A DNA stretch of 64,000 nt, taken from an uncultured Clostridia bacterium. Its GTDB lineage: Bacteria; Bacillota; Clostridia; Christensenellales; Aristaeellaceae. A model generated the notes under the pieces. That model was not told where the DNA came from, searched no databases, and worked only from the letters and a program-made list of their open reading frames with translations. The number at the start of each line of letters is the position of its first letter. The stretch's first letter is position 1. Position numbers and translations under genes: made by a program. Of this stretch, positions 42,798 to 50,482 are shown piece after piece. The stretch covers positions 1 through 64,000 of the forward strand of contig CAMJUL010000005.1 in the NCBI GenBank assembly GCA_946408995.1, written 5' to 3'.

Positions 42798-44105
42798 TCA
42801 ACGGTTGTTCCGGGCGAATTGCTCAAGCATCCCTGTCAGGTCTTCCTCCATCATCTGTGCGGTTTCACTCGCGGACAGGTCCTGATCGAGCATTTCGGAG
42901 ACATCGTTCATGATGGAATAGTAGAAATCCGCGGAAGGACCGACTGTAACAGAGCGCATCATGACCGGGGTAAGGGCAAGCTGCTCCGCACCCGCAGCAT
43001 ATTGCGGATGCTGAAGGATGAAGGAGCGCCAGGTATCCGTTTGCAGGGCGGATCCCACGGCGGGGATGTATCCCGCCTTCATGGCAAATTCCGCCTGCGC
43101 TTCAGGGCCGGTCAAAAAACGGATCACTTTCCAGGCCGCTTCGCGCTTTTCCTGCCCGTGATCGAACATGACCAGGCAGCTTCCGGATACAGTAGCGCCG
43201 GAAGAGGATGCTTCATTGACCTTTGGATAGGCACAGACCCCCAGCTCAAACCTGCCGCCGATCTTGTTTTCAAGGCTTGCGATGGTCGAGGAGGATGCCG
43301 TCATGATCAGCAATTTGCCGGCGGCGAACTCGTCCGTGGAAGCTTCCCTGTTCGCAAGCGCGCCGGTGTCGTACAAATCCTTCCAAACCTGCAGGAAGGT
43401 CTCCAATGCGCCGTTTTGGATGCAGTCCAGGCGCTCTGCCATGCCGGCTGACCCGTTTTCGCAGTCGACCAGGTAGCTGCCAAGCTGTCCAAGCCAGTTG
43501 GCAAGAGAAGGCGTATTGGGAATACACGCGTAAACCGTGGCATCCTCCTCCAGGGGGAATGCGGCAATCCGACCGATCTCCTGCAGCGTTTCAGGCGCCG
43601 GAATCCCCAAACCGTCAAGGACCGTTTTGTTGTAATACGTCAGGGTGGTAGAAGTCGCAAAGGGGACGCCCAGCTGTACTCCGTCCACATTCCAGTTCTG
43701 CAGCGCCGAAGGCAGATAGTCGCTCAGGTCCGTATCCGGCGCCTCCTGCAGGAGCTCGTCGACGGTGTACGCAGCGTCTGCCGCGCCATATACGATTTTG
43801 CCGGTAGCGTCCAGCTGCATCACATCAGGCAGATGCTCCGTATCCCCGGAATTGAGCATGCTGTTCATTTTTGTCACGGAATCGACGTATTTCCCTTGAT
43901 AAACCAGGGTAACATGGATCCCTTCCTCGGCGCCGGTCGTTTCGTTATAGCGTTCCACAATGCGGGAAAGCGCTTCGCCCGCTTCCTCGGACATGGAATG
44001 CCAGAAGGTCACATCGACAGTCGTTTGGGCAAGACCTGAAAAGGGAAGAGCGCTTGTCAGCAAAAACAGTGCGGAAAAGAGGGCGGAAAGGACGTGCTTT
44101 TTCAT
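42798..44105 (-). CDS. Extracellular solute-binding protein of CUT1-type ABC importer (UgpB-like)
   Basis: 435 aa. Signal peptide of about 27 residues (KKHVLSALFSALFLLTSALP, cleavage near GLA-Q), then family 1 binding protein motifs: VTFWHSMSEEAGEAL at the start, PDVMQLDATGKIVY, VPFATSTTLTYYNK and FDHGQEKREAAWKVIRFLTG. No lipobox cysteine is seen, which is odd for a Gram-positive binding protein; it may stay attached through its uncleaved signal. ATG 44105 follows AAGGAGG. Family members bind sugars or glycerol-3-phosphate, but here the operon is under FMN control, so the ligand is uncertain. Confidence 0.88.
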   Translation of the reverse strand: MKKHVLSALFSALFLLTSALPFSGLAQTTVDVTFWHSMSEEAGEALSRIVERYNETTGAEEGIHVTLVYQGKYVDSVTKMNSMLNSGDTEHLPDVMQLDATGKIVYGAADAAYTVDELLQEAPDTDLSDYLPSALQNWNVDGVQLGVPFATSTTLTYYNKTVLDGLGIPAPETLQEIGRIAAFPLEEDATVYACIPNTPSLANWLGQLGSYLVDCENGSAGMAERLDCIQNGALETFLQVWKDLYDTGALANREASTDEFAAGKLLIMTASSSTIASLENKIGGRFELGVCAYPKVNEASSSGATVSGSCLVMFDHGQEKREAAWKVIRFLTGPEAQAEFAMKAGYIPAVGSALQTDTWRSFILQHPQYAAGAEQLALTPVMMRSVTVGPSADFYYSIMNDVSEMLDQDLSASETAQMMEEDLTGMLEQFARNNR

Positions 44106-44181
44106 GTTCGGGTTCCTCCTTGTCAAATTGAAATGCACAGGCTAAATAACGTAAATCAGGCGAAAAAGAGGAAAGCAGCGC

Positions 44182-45015
44182 TCATCCGGACACCGCGCCC
44201 TCCGTAAGGGAATGACTGATCAACCGTCTGACCAGAATAAAGAGAAGCACGGGCGGCAAAATGGCGGCAACGGTCCCGGCCAGGATGACCTGGTAATTGG
44301 TGTCTTCGGTGCTGGTCAGCATCGAGATGCCCACCTGGACTGTACGCATCCGGTCGCTGTTGGTGACAAGCAAGGGCCACAGATAAGCGTTCCATTGGGC
44401 GACAAAGGCCTGCATGAACAGCGTTACCCATACCGGCCGGCAGTAGGGCAAAAGCACCGAAAACAGAAAACGCAGATCCGAGCAGCCGTCCAGAAAGGCC
44501 GCTTGTCTAAGGGCCAAGGGAGCTTGGGAAAACGCCTGGGTAAGCATGAACATCTGGCTGGCACCGGCAAAGGACACGATGGCGATCCCGAGCCACGTAT
44601 CCGTCAAAGCAAGTCTTGAAACCGTCTGATAGTTTGTGACGATAACGGTATCGGCAGGGATCATCATGGTTCCGAGCAGGAAAACAAACAGCGTCTTTTT
44701 GAAACGAAAATCAAAATAGGTAAAAGCATAGGCCGCGAGCATGGCGGAGAGCAGCTTTACGATGCATACCAGAAGGGTCGTTCCTGCACTGTTGAAAAAA
44801 TACCTCCCCATAGGTGCCAAAGTAAAAACGGCCTCATAGTTGGACAGATTCAAAAAACTGTCCGGAAAAAGGCGGGGAGGCAGGCGTGAAAACTCGTCCG
44901 CGGTTTTGAAGGAACCGAGAAAAGCGTACACGCAGGGAAAGACCACCAGCAGGCAAAGAAAGATGCGGAGCAGAAGAAGAGCGGCGTCCGGCAGGGAAAA
45001 AGAATGCTTTTTCAT
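44182..45015 (-). CDS. ABC importer permease, inner component E type (CUT1)
   Basis: 277 aa, six predicted membrane helices. The EAA loop, where the ATPase docks, is at RQAAFLDGCSDLRFLFSVLLP. Closest in style to UgpE/MalG permeases. The track ORF includes 74 extra residues antisense-like in composition; ATG 45015 preceded by GGGAGGGGATCGG overlaps the stop of the other permease by four bases. No ATPase gene is in this operon; a shared MsmK/UgpC-like ATPase elsewhere is needed. Confidence 0.9.
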   Translation of the reverse strand: MKKHSFSLPDAALLLLRIFLCLLVVFPCVYAFLGSFKTADEFSRLPPRLFPDSFLNLSNYEAVFTLAPMGRYFFNSAGTTLLVCIVKLLSAMLAAYAFTYFDFRFKKTLFVFLLGTMMIPADTVIVTNYQTVSRLALTDTWLGIAIVSFAGASQMFMLTQAFSQAPLALRQAAFLDGCSDLRFLFSVLLPYCRPVWVTLFMQAFVAQWNAYLWPLLVTNSDRMRTVQVGISMLTSTEDTNYQVILAGTVAAILPPVLLFILVRRLISHSLTEGAVSG

Positions 45016-45890
45016 CCGATCCCCTCCCCTTTGTTGCTTTGCAGGCTGACCAAGGTAAACAGGAGCGTCAGGAAGAAGCTGACGATCGCGATGCAGGCGG
45101 CCATTGCGTAATTGCCTGATCCGTATCCTGTGGTATACATCAGATAGATCAGCGTGGTGGTTGCACGGCTGGGTCCTCCTTTGGTGATGATCATCACCGG
45201 CCCGGAGGTCATCAAGGCAAGAATGGTGTTGGTGCATACGGAATACAGGATGGTCGGCCGGATCAGCGGAAGCTCAATCAGAAGCAGGATTCGCATCCCG
45301 CCTGCGCCGTCGAGCCGGGCGCTGTCGACCACGGAACGGTCCACATTCCGGAACGCGGCCTGAAACAACAGGAATCCAAAGCCGATCCCCATCCAAACGG
45401 TAACCATCAGGATGCCGTAGAGGGCTGTGTTCCGGTCCTCATACCAGCGGACGCCGATGCCTAAAAAGGCATTCAGCCAGCCAATCGTAGGGTTGAGAAG
45501 CACCCGGAAGGTCATGGAGGCGGCACTCATGGACACGGCCATGGTGGAAGCGATCAGCGTCTGAAACAGGCCGTTCCCCGGACGGGAATTGGAAAAGAGC
45601 TTCCCCAGGCAGAGGGCGATCAGCAGAGTCAGCGGGACATTGATGGCTGTCAGACGAAGGGTATTGCCCAGTGCTGCGGAGAACTCCCTTCTGGAAAACA
45701 GGTACCTGTAATTGTCAAGCCCGGAAAAGCCTGTGATCTCTCCCATGAAATTGACGGTCGAAACGGAAAAAAGCGCGGTTTTCAGGAACGGGTAATAGAC
45801 AAACACCACAGAAAAAAGCAGGATTGGAAAAAGATACAGGTACGCGCGCGCCTGTTCCCGTTTTTTGTGCCGTTTCAAGGACATAAGCAT
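45012..45890 (-). CDS. ABC importer permease, inner component A type (CUT1)
   Basis: About 292 aa, six membrane helices, UgpA/MalF-like. LYLFPILLFSVVFVYYPFLK is helix one; the EAA loop is at SARLDGAGGMRILLLIELP. Start: GGAGG lies 5 bases before ATG 45890 and 11 bases before ATG 45884, so the latter may be used. It is the first gene after the FMN riboswitch terminator, with the ribosome site directly behind the T run. Confidence 0.9.
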   Translation of the reverse strand: MLMSLKRHKKREQARAYLYLFPILLFSVVFVYYPFLKTALFSVSTVNFMGEITGFSGLDNYRYLFSRREFSAALGNTLRLTAINVPLTLLIALCLGKLFSNSRPGNGLFQTLIASTMAVSMSAASMTFRVLLNPTIGWLNAFLGIGVRWYEDRNTALYGILMVTVWMGIGFGFLLFQAAFRNVDRSVVDSARLDGAGGMRILLLIELPLIRPTILYSVCTNTILALMTSGPVMIITKGGPSRATTTLIYLMYTTGYGSGNYAMAACIAIVSFFLTLLFTLVSLQSNKGEGIG

Positions 45891-45902
45891 GCGTACCTCC
45901 AT

Positions 45903-45939
45903 AAAAAAAATCTTCCGAAAAAACTTCAGAAGACGGAAA
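45903..45939 (-). terminator. Riboswitch-controlled terminator
   Basis: Reverse strand TTTCCG/CGGAAG and TCTTC/GAAGA pairings followed by eight T, directly before the GGAGG of the first gene. The TCTTC arm can alternatively pair with the GAAGAA 3' strand of aptamer helix P1, giving a plausible antiterminator: FMN-bound P1 frees the terminator. Confidence 0.75.
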
Positions 45940-45953
45940 GCGGCCAAAACCGC

Positions 45954-46064
45954 ATTCTTCTTTCATCCAGACTGTACTGTCGGCTCCGGAATTGGACCGG
46001 ATCGGCCAAAAGGCTCGCGGGCTAACACCGCCGGTGGGGACTTTCACCCCGCCCTGAAGAATTC
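45954..46064 (-). ncRNA. FMN riboswitch (RFN element)
   Basis: The reverse strand contains the conserved RFN blocks in order: TTCTTC (P1), AGGGCGGGGTGAAAGTCCCC, ACCGGCGGT, AGCCCGCGAGCC, GATCCGGT, TTCCGGAGCCGACAGTA, CAGTCTGGATGAAAGAAGAA (P1 3' strand). All are near-identical to the known FMN aptamer. It senses flavin mononucleotide and is expected to shut off transcription of the downstream ABC-importer operon when FMN is high. Confidence 0.96.
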
Positions 46065-46077
46065 TTTAATTGCGATT

Positions 46078-46106
46078 ATTATAGCCGCAGCGCCCCTCCC
46101 TGTCAA
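46078..46106 (-). promoter_or_regulatory. Consensus promoter of the FMN-riboswitch operon
   Basis: Reverse strand TTGACA, 17 bases, TATAAT: both boxes perfect. Transcription would begin near 46071, just before the aptamer. Confidence 0.9.
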
Positions 46107-46156
46107 TATCAACCGGTGTCCGGTCCGCTCTTTTTACCCCCTTTTCCCGCACGCAC

Positions 46157-46185
46157 TTTACAAAAAGGGGCCGGGAGGATATGAT
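46157..46185 (+). promoter_or_regulatory. Promoter of the DUF6273 gene
   Basis: TTTACA, 17 bases, TATGAT; 40 bases before the GTG start. Together with the riboswitch, its terminator and promoter, this fills the 335-base gap 45891-46225. Confidence 0.65.
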
Positions 46186-46225
46186 AGGGGCAGGAAAATC
46201 ATCCAGACGAAAAGGAGCTGAGATT

Positions 46226-47893
46226 GTGCGAAAAAGATGGATTTCGTGGCTGCTGGTCCTCCTGATCGCAATTCTGCCTGTCCAGGTCTATGGAACCACC
46301 CAGGAAGCGTGGAATGAAACCTGCCGATATAAAACCAGCAGGGACACGGCCGTTTATGACCGCACCGTTTCCGGTGCCTCCTCATATTTTTATCAGACGG
46401 ACATCCTTCCCGCGGGCACTTACATCAACGTGATCAGCGGAGAAACAAACGGGAAACGCAGGATCCTTTATTTGAAGGACGGAAAGGAAACGGTTGCCTG
46501 GCTGGACACGGACGCCTTTACCTCCGCCTTGAAAACCGTCATCGCGGCAGACGGAAATACCTATTCCCTTCCGGAAGCTGTCTGGGGAAATGAAACCGCT
46601 GTTCGCCGGTTCATGGCATCCTATTATACCCCCGATCAGATCCAGATGGTCCTCAACCAGATGTACGCAGAGGCACAGTCTTATGCCGTGCTTCCGGAAG
46701 ATAGCTGGACGTGCCCCGTCTGCGGACGCGCCGGAAACACGAATCTTTTCTGCCCGGAATGCGGAACAAGACGCGGCACCGTCCCCATGACCACGGTCCC
46801 TTATCAGAGGCCGGCTGTCTCCGTTGGAGAGGTTCTTCTGATCGGCAGATACGGCGGGGAAGAGCTTCTTTGGCAGGTAATTGGCGTTCAGGGCAGCAAA
46901 GTGCTCCTGCTCAGCCGCTATGGGCTTGAGAAAAACTGTTTCAACACCAATTGTGCCGGACAGACGTGGGAAAACTGTACCCTTCGCAAATGGCTCAACG
47001 GCGCTTTCCTCAGCCAGGCGTTTTCCGCCGCCGAGGCCCAGGCCATCCTGGAAACCTATGTCAACGAAGCGGAAGACCAGGCCTCCAAAGCATTCGCCCC
47101 GAAGCGGATCGGCGCGAGTACGTACGACCATCTGTTCCTCCTGAGCTACGCGGAGCTGACGGCATACCTGCCTTCCATCCGGGACAGGCAGTGCGTTCCC
47201 ACAGCACATGCCCTCGCGGAGGGCTGCAATTACAGCGATACCCTTCTGATAGACGGCCAGCCGGCCTGCTGGTGGTGGCTCAGGTCTCCCGCTTACAGAA
47301 ACAACGCCCTTGTCGTCAATGCCTCCGGCAACGTGGAGGCCTGTATGATGAGCCAGTCCTATGGCGCCGTTCGTCCGGTCATGTGGGTGGATGTGGATAC
47401 GCTTGACAGAAACGGAGAACTGTCCTTTGGAAGTCCTTACAGTCATGCTCCGGTACGCGTACCTGTGGGGACCTCCAATCCGGCTGCCCGCATCGCTACC
47501 CAGAACACGCCTTCCCCCACCCCCGGCGTACCGACCGCACAGCCGTCGCAAAAAGACGCCCGCCAGGAAGTATGCCGTTCGTTCATCCTCAATGCCCAGT
47601 ATCAGAGCTTCTCCGGCTCCTTTGACAGCGACAGGATCTCCTTCGCCCTGCACGATACAGACGGGGACAATGCGCCGGAACTTCTGGTCCACAATGGGGA
47701 AACGGAACAGGGAAGATCCCGCATTTATGTGGTTGCGCTCTACGACAACGGGTACCGTTTGCTCCAGGTTCTTACGCAGGATAAAGAACAGGTGATCTAT
47801 ACGGAAACCAACGGTTTTGTGGCAGACTTCTGGTCTCTTCAGAACATCCTCTCCTTTGGCTGGAACGCCTTCTTTGCTACGGCGAACCGCTGA
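46226..47893 (+). CDS. Secreted DUF6273 protein with a zinc-ribbon insert
   Basis: About 555 aa. Signal peptide (WISWLLVLLIAILPVQVYG), then an SH3-like segment (AVYDRTVSGASSYFYQTDIL), a zinc-ribbon CPVCG...CPECG near residues 162-182, a DUF6273 domain about 195-395 (TLRKWLNGAFLSQAF, FLLSYAELTAYL, WWWLRSP, VRPVMWVD), a Pro/Thr-rich linker and a C-terminal FALHDTDGDNAPELLV calcium-loop-like domain. DUF6273 resembles the formylglycine/C-type-lectin-like modules of cell-surface proteins. Start: GTG 46226 after AAAGGAGCTGAGATT; the track start lacks a site. Function unknown. Confidence 0.8.
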   Translation: MRKRWISWLLVLLIAILPVQVYGTTQEAWNETCRYKTSRDTAVYDRTVSGASSYFYQTDILPAGTYINVISGETNGKRRILYLKDGKETVAWLDTDAFTSALKTVIAADGNTYSLPEAVWGNETAVRRFMASYYTPDQIQMVLNQMYAEAQSYAVLPEDSWTCPVCGRAGNTNLFCPECGTRRGTVPMTTVPYQRPAVSVGEVLLIGRYGGEELLWQVIGVQGSKVLLLSRYGLEKNCFNTNCAGQTWENCTLRKWLNGAFLSQAFSAAEAQAILETYVNEAEDQASKAFAPKRIGASTYDHLFLLSYAELTAYLPSIRDRQCVPTAHALAEGCNYSDTLLIDGQPACWWWLRSPAYRNNALVVNASGNVEACMMSQSYGAVRPVMWVDVDTLDRNGELSFGSPYSHAPVRVPVGTSNPAARIATQNTPSPTPGVPTAQPSQKDARQEVCRSFILNAQYQSFSGSFDSDRISFALHDTDGDNAPELLVHNGETEQGRSRIYVVALYDNGYRLLQVLTQDKEQVIYTETNGFVADFWSLQNILSFGWNAFFATANR

Positions 47894-47912
47894 AACACTT
47901 GTCCCCAAATAT

Positions 47913-47955
47913 CAAGGCCGGATTTCGCTGCGAGACGAAATCCGGCCTTGTTTAG
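47913..47955 (+). terminator. Terminator of the DUF6273 gene
   Basis: CAAGGCCGGATTTCG pairs with CGAAATCCGGCCTTG (15 bp, 8-base loop), followed by TTTAGTTT. It may also serve the converging glycosyltransferase gene, though the T tract on that side is poor. Confidence 0.85.
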
Positions 47956-47995
47956 TTTATTGCAAACAGGGATCGCACCCGACGTCAAAGCCTGC

Positions 47996-48988
47996 TCAGG
48001 AAGGATCCTTCTCTTCCAGCCAGTGGCGCTTGCTTTCTTCCCAGGTGCGTTCACTGATGATGTAGCGGGGTCTGCGTTTACTCTCCAGATATGTTTTCCC
48101 GACATACTGTCCGATAATACCGGTTGAAATGAGCTGAATGCCGCCAATGATGCAAATCAGGCACACAGTGGAAGCCCATCCCGCGACAGACTGTCCGCGA
48201 ATCGCTTCCACAATGGCCCATACCGCAGCGGCAAGTCCGGCAAGGCTGAAAAAGATGCCCACCCCCGTAACGATCGAAAGGGGCTTGACAGACAGACTCG
48301 TGATCCCGTTGAACGCGAGGGCAAGCATTTTTTTCAGCGGATAATGGCTCTCCCCGGCCAGGCGTTCCGCCCGTTCATAATACACTCTGGTGCTCTTGAA
48401 GCCCACAAGGGGGAACAGGCCCCGAAGGAAAATATTGACCTCTTCATAATCCGCAAAGTGCTGCAGCACCAGACTGCTGACCAAACGGTAATCCGCGTGA
48501 TTGAAAATGACCTCGGCCCCGAGGGTATTCATCAACTTATAGAAGCTTTCTGCGGTAAAACGTTTGAACCAGGTGTCCGTTGTCCGCTTGGAGCGGACAC
48601 CATAGACCACCTCGCTGCCCTCCAGGTAAGCGTCCACCATCTGGTCCATGGCATGAATGTCATCCTGACCGTCACAATCAATGGATATGGTGATATCGCA
48701 GCGGTCCTTCGCCTCCATAAGACCTGCAAGGACCGCGTTTTGATGTCCCCGGTTACGGCTTTGACTGATGCCGATATAATGGACGTCCTGTTTGGAAAGG
48801 TCCTGTATGATCTGCCAGGTCCGGTCTCTGGAACCGTCGTTTACAAACAGTACACGGCTGGAATCGCTGATTTTTCCCTGATCCCTGAGGGAACAAATCT
48901 CCTCCAGGAACATCGGAGCGGTCATTGGCAGCACTTTTTCCTCGTTATAACAGGGAATCACAATCCAAAGAACAGGTCTTGCTTCCAT
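47996..48988 (-). CDS. Family 2 glycosyltransferase, polyprenyl-phosphate sugar type (GtrB/DPM1-like)
   Basis: 330 aa. WIVIPCYNEEKVLP opens the GT-A domain, ISIDCDGQDDIHAMDQM holds the metal-binding DxD, and YPLKKMLALAFNGITSLSVKP precedes two C-terminal membrane helices ending in YVGKTYLESKRRPRYII, the signature of bactoprenol-phosphate glucosyl/mannosyl transferases. Likely transfers a sugar to undecaprenyl phosphate for surface glycan decoration. ATG 48988 follows AAAAGGAG; own promoter upstream. No flippase is adjacent. Confidence 0.9.
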   Translation of the reverse strand: MEARPVLWIVIPCYNEEKVLPMTAPMFLEEICSLRDQGKISDSSRVLFVNDGSRDRTWQIIQDLSKQDVHYIGISQSRNRGHQNAVLAGLMEAKDRCDITISIDCDGQDDIHAMDQMVDAYLEGSEVVYGVRSKRTTDTWFKRFTAESFYKLMNTLGAEVIFNHADYRLVSSLVLQHFADYEEVNIFLRGLFPLVGFKSTRVYYERAERLAGESHYPLKKMLALAFNGITSLSVKPLSIVTGVGIFFSLAGLAAAVWAIVEAIRGQSVAGWASTVCLICIIGGIQLISTGIIGQYVGKTYLESKRRPRYIISERTWEESKRHWLEEKDPS

Positions 48989-49032
48989 TTTAGTAAACTC
49001 CTTTTCAATAGCAGCCATGCATTTGCCAAAGC

Positions 49033-49061
49033 AGTATACCATAAGCCGGACCAGGAGTAAA
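49033..49061 (-). promoter_or_regulatory. Promoter of the GT2 gene
   Basis: Reverse strand TTTACT, 17 bases, TATACT. Confidence 0.6.
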
Positions 49062-49093
49062 GTAAAAGACCGTATGGGGCAGCGTTGCGGGAA

Positions 49094-50482
49094 TCAGCGG
49101 ACCTTTTCCAGTTCCCCGAGGAGTTTTTCCCGCTGTGAGGTGCGAACCAGGAAACGTGCCCCATCCACCGACGCGGCATCATAGAAAAGATCATGGGCAA
49201 AAAAACGCACTGCCTTTTCCGTACCGTCCGTAAGCGTATAAAAAAGAGTCAGGGTTTCATTCCCCCCGGGAGGGGCGTAAAGCAGATCATCCACCGTCAT
49301 CCCGACAACGCAGCGATAGATTTCGGAATAGCGCTCAGGATCGACAGCCTGGCCGTCCAGGAAATACAGGGTTTCTTCCCCCTGGGCTTTCCTCTCCAGC
49401 AGATGCTCCCCGTTCTGGTGGACGATCTTCAGCGAACGAACAAGATCTGCCGAGATCAGATAGACGAAAGGATCCAGAAGCGCGTTTGGAGGACAGTCTT
49501 CCAAAAAGCGAATCTGGTCTGTTCCGACGGTGTACACCGCGTCGCTCCGGTCAAACCGGATGTATCTTTGCCCGGTTCCCGTATTTCCGCCAACAGTATA
49601 ATCCAGCACGCTTCCGTCCGAAAATGCGGCAAGCAGTCTTTTTCCCGTATCAAGGCCGAAGGCGCGCATCTCTTCCGGGGTCTGAACCGTCCCGGCGTAT
49701 CCTTCAGCGTGAAGGGCACAAATTCCTGTCACATATTTTTCAACGAAAGCGGTATTGGCGTCATGGGTAAATGGGGCTGTCATCTGCCATTTGGCAAGGC
49801 TTCCTTCCCTGCCTTTCCGCGTGAGGATCCAGGAGGTATCCCGGTCCACCAGGGCCGCCTGTACCGCGTATTCTGCATGCTGGACCGACGCGCCCGGCAG
49901 CGCATGAAGCGAATAAAGCGGCTGCGTCACTGTTTCATAAAAATCGCTTGGTGCCAGATAAACCGTTGTTTCCCCGGCGACGGCAACATAGCACCCCAGC
50001 TGGGGCGAGAGATAATTGCCCACCAGCAGGGTCAGCATCTCCTCCCCGGAATAGCGGAGGGTCAGTTTTGCCTTTGGCGGATTCAAACCGCAGGCCGTTT
50101 GGTCCAGGCCTTCCCACCGTGCGGTAACAGGCAGGTGCTGCGCTGCGACCATAAAGACCTGCCAGGCGTTCTCCTGCAGGGCGAAGCCAGGATGGTCCTG
50201 TACGGTAAGCGGCTGTCCAAGAACATTGTTGACCCCAAGAAGAAGGCCATCCTCAGAATAGACCAGGTCGCTTATAAGGGTATACCGCTCCTCAGGCAGT
50301 TCCAGCGTCAGGGACTGAAAGGATGGCAGCTTCCGTTCGTACAACATCTCATAGTTGGAGCGGACCGTCTGCTCATCTGCGAAAGGCCCAGTGCCCTGCA
50401 CAGGAACGCAAAGAAGCTGCCAAAGAAGAACAAGGCAGACACAGGCGGCCAAAAGGCAGAATAGTTTTCCTGTTCTGCGCAT
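49094..50482 (-). CDS. DUF4340 domain protein
   Basis: 462 aa. N-terminal membrane anchor (LFCLLAACVCLVLLWQLLCV), then the extracytoplasmic DUF4340 domain with repeated strands (LTLRYSGEEMLTLLVGN, YVAVAGETTVYLAPSDF) as found downstream of gldG-like genes. The family has no settled function; it is thought to be a periplasmic or cell-surface part of GldFG-type ABC complexes. Starts immediately after the GldG-like stop, last of the six-gene unit. Confidence 0.85.
   Translation of the reverse strand: MRRTGKLFCLLAACVCLVLLWQLLCVPVQGTGPFADEQTVRSNYEMLYERKLPSFQSLTLELPEERYTLISDLVYSEDGLLLGVNNVLGQPLTVQDHPGFALQENAWQVFMVAAQHLPVTARWEGLDQTACGLNPPKAKLTLRYSGEEMLTLLVGNYLSPQLGCYVAVAGETTVYLAPSDFYETVTQPLYSLHALPGASVQHAEYAVQAALVDRDTSWILTRKGREGSLAKWQMTAPFTHDANTAFVEKYVTGICALHAEGYAGTVQTPEEMRAFGLDTGKRLLAAFSDGSVLDYTVGGNTGTGQRYIRFDRSDAVYTVGTDQIRFLEDCPPNALLDPFVYLISADLVRSLKIVHQNGEHLLERKAQGEETLYFLDGQAVDPERYSEIYRCVVGMTVDDLLYAPPGGNETLTLFYTLTDGTEKAVRFFAHDLFYDAASVDGARFLVRTSQREKLLGELEKVR

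Noticed and set aside
42060-43451. 463-codon forward ORF
   Set aside because: Antisense to the TIM-barrel and binding-protein genes.
46382-47908. 508-codon reverse ORF
   Set aside because: Antisense to the DUF6273 gene.
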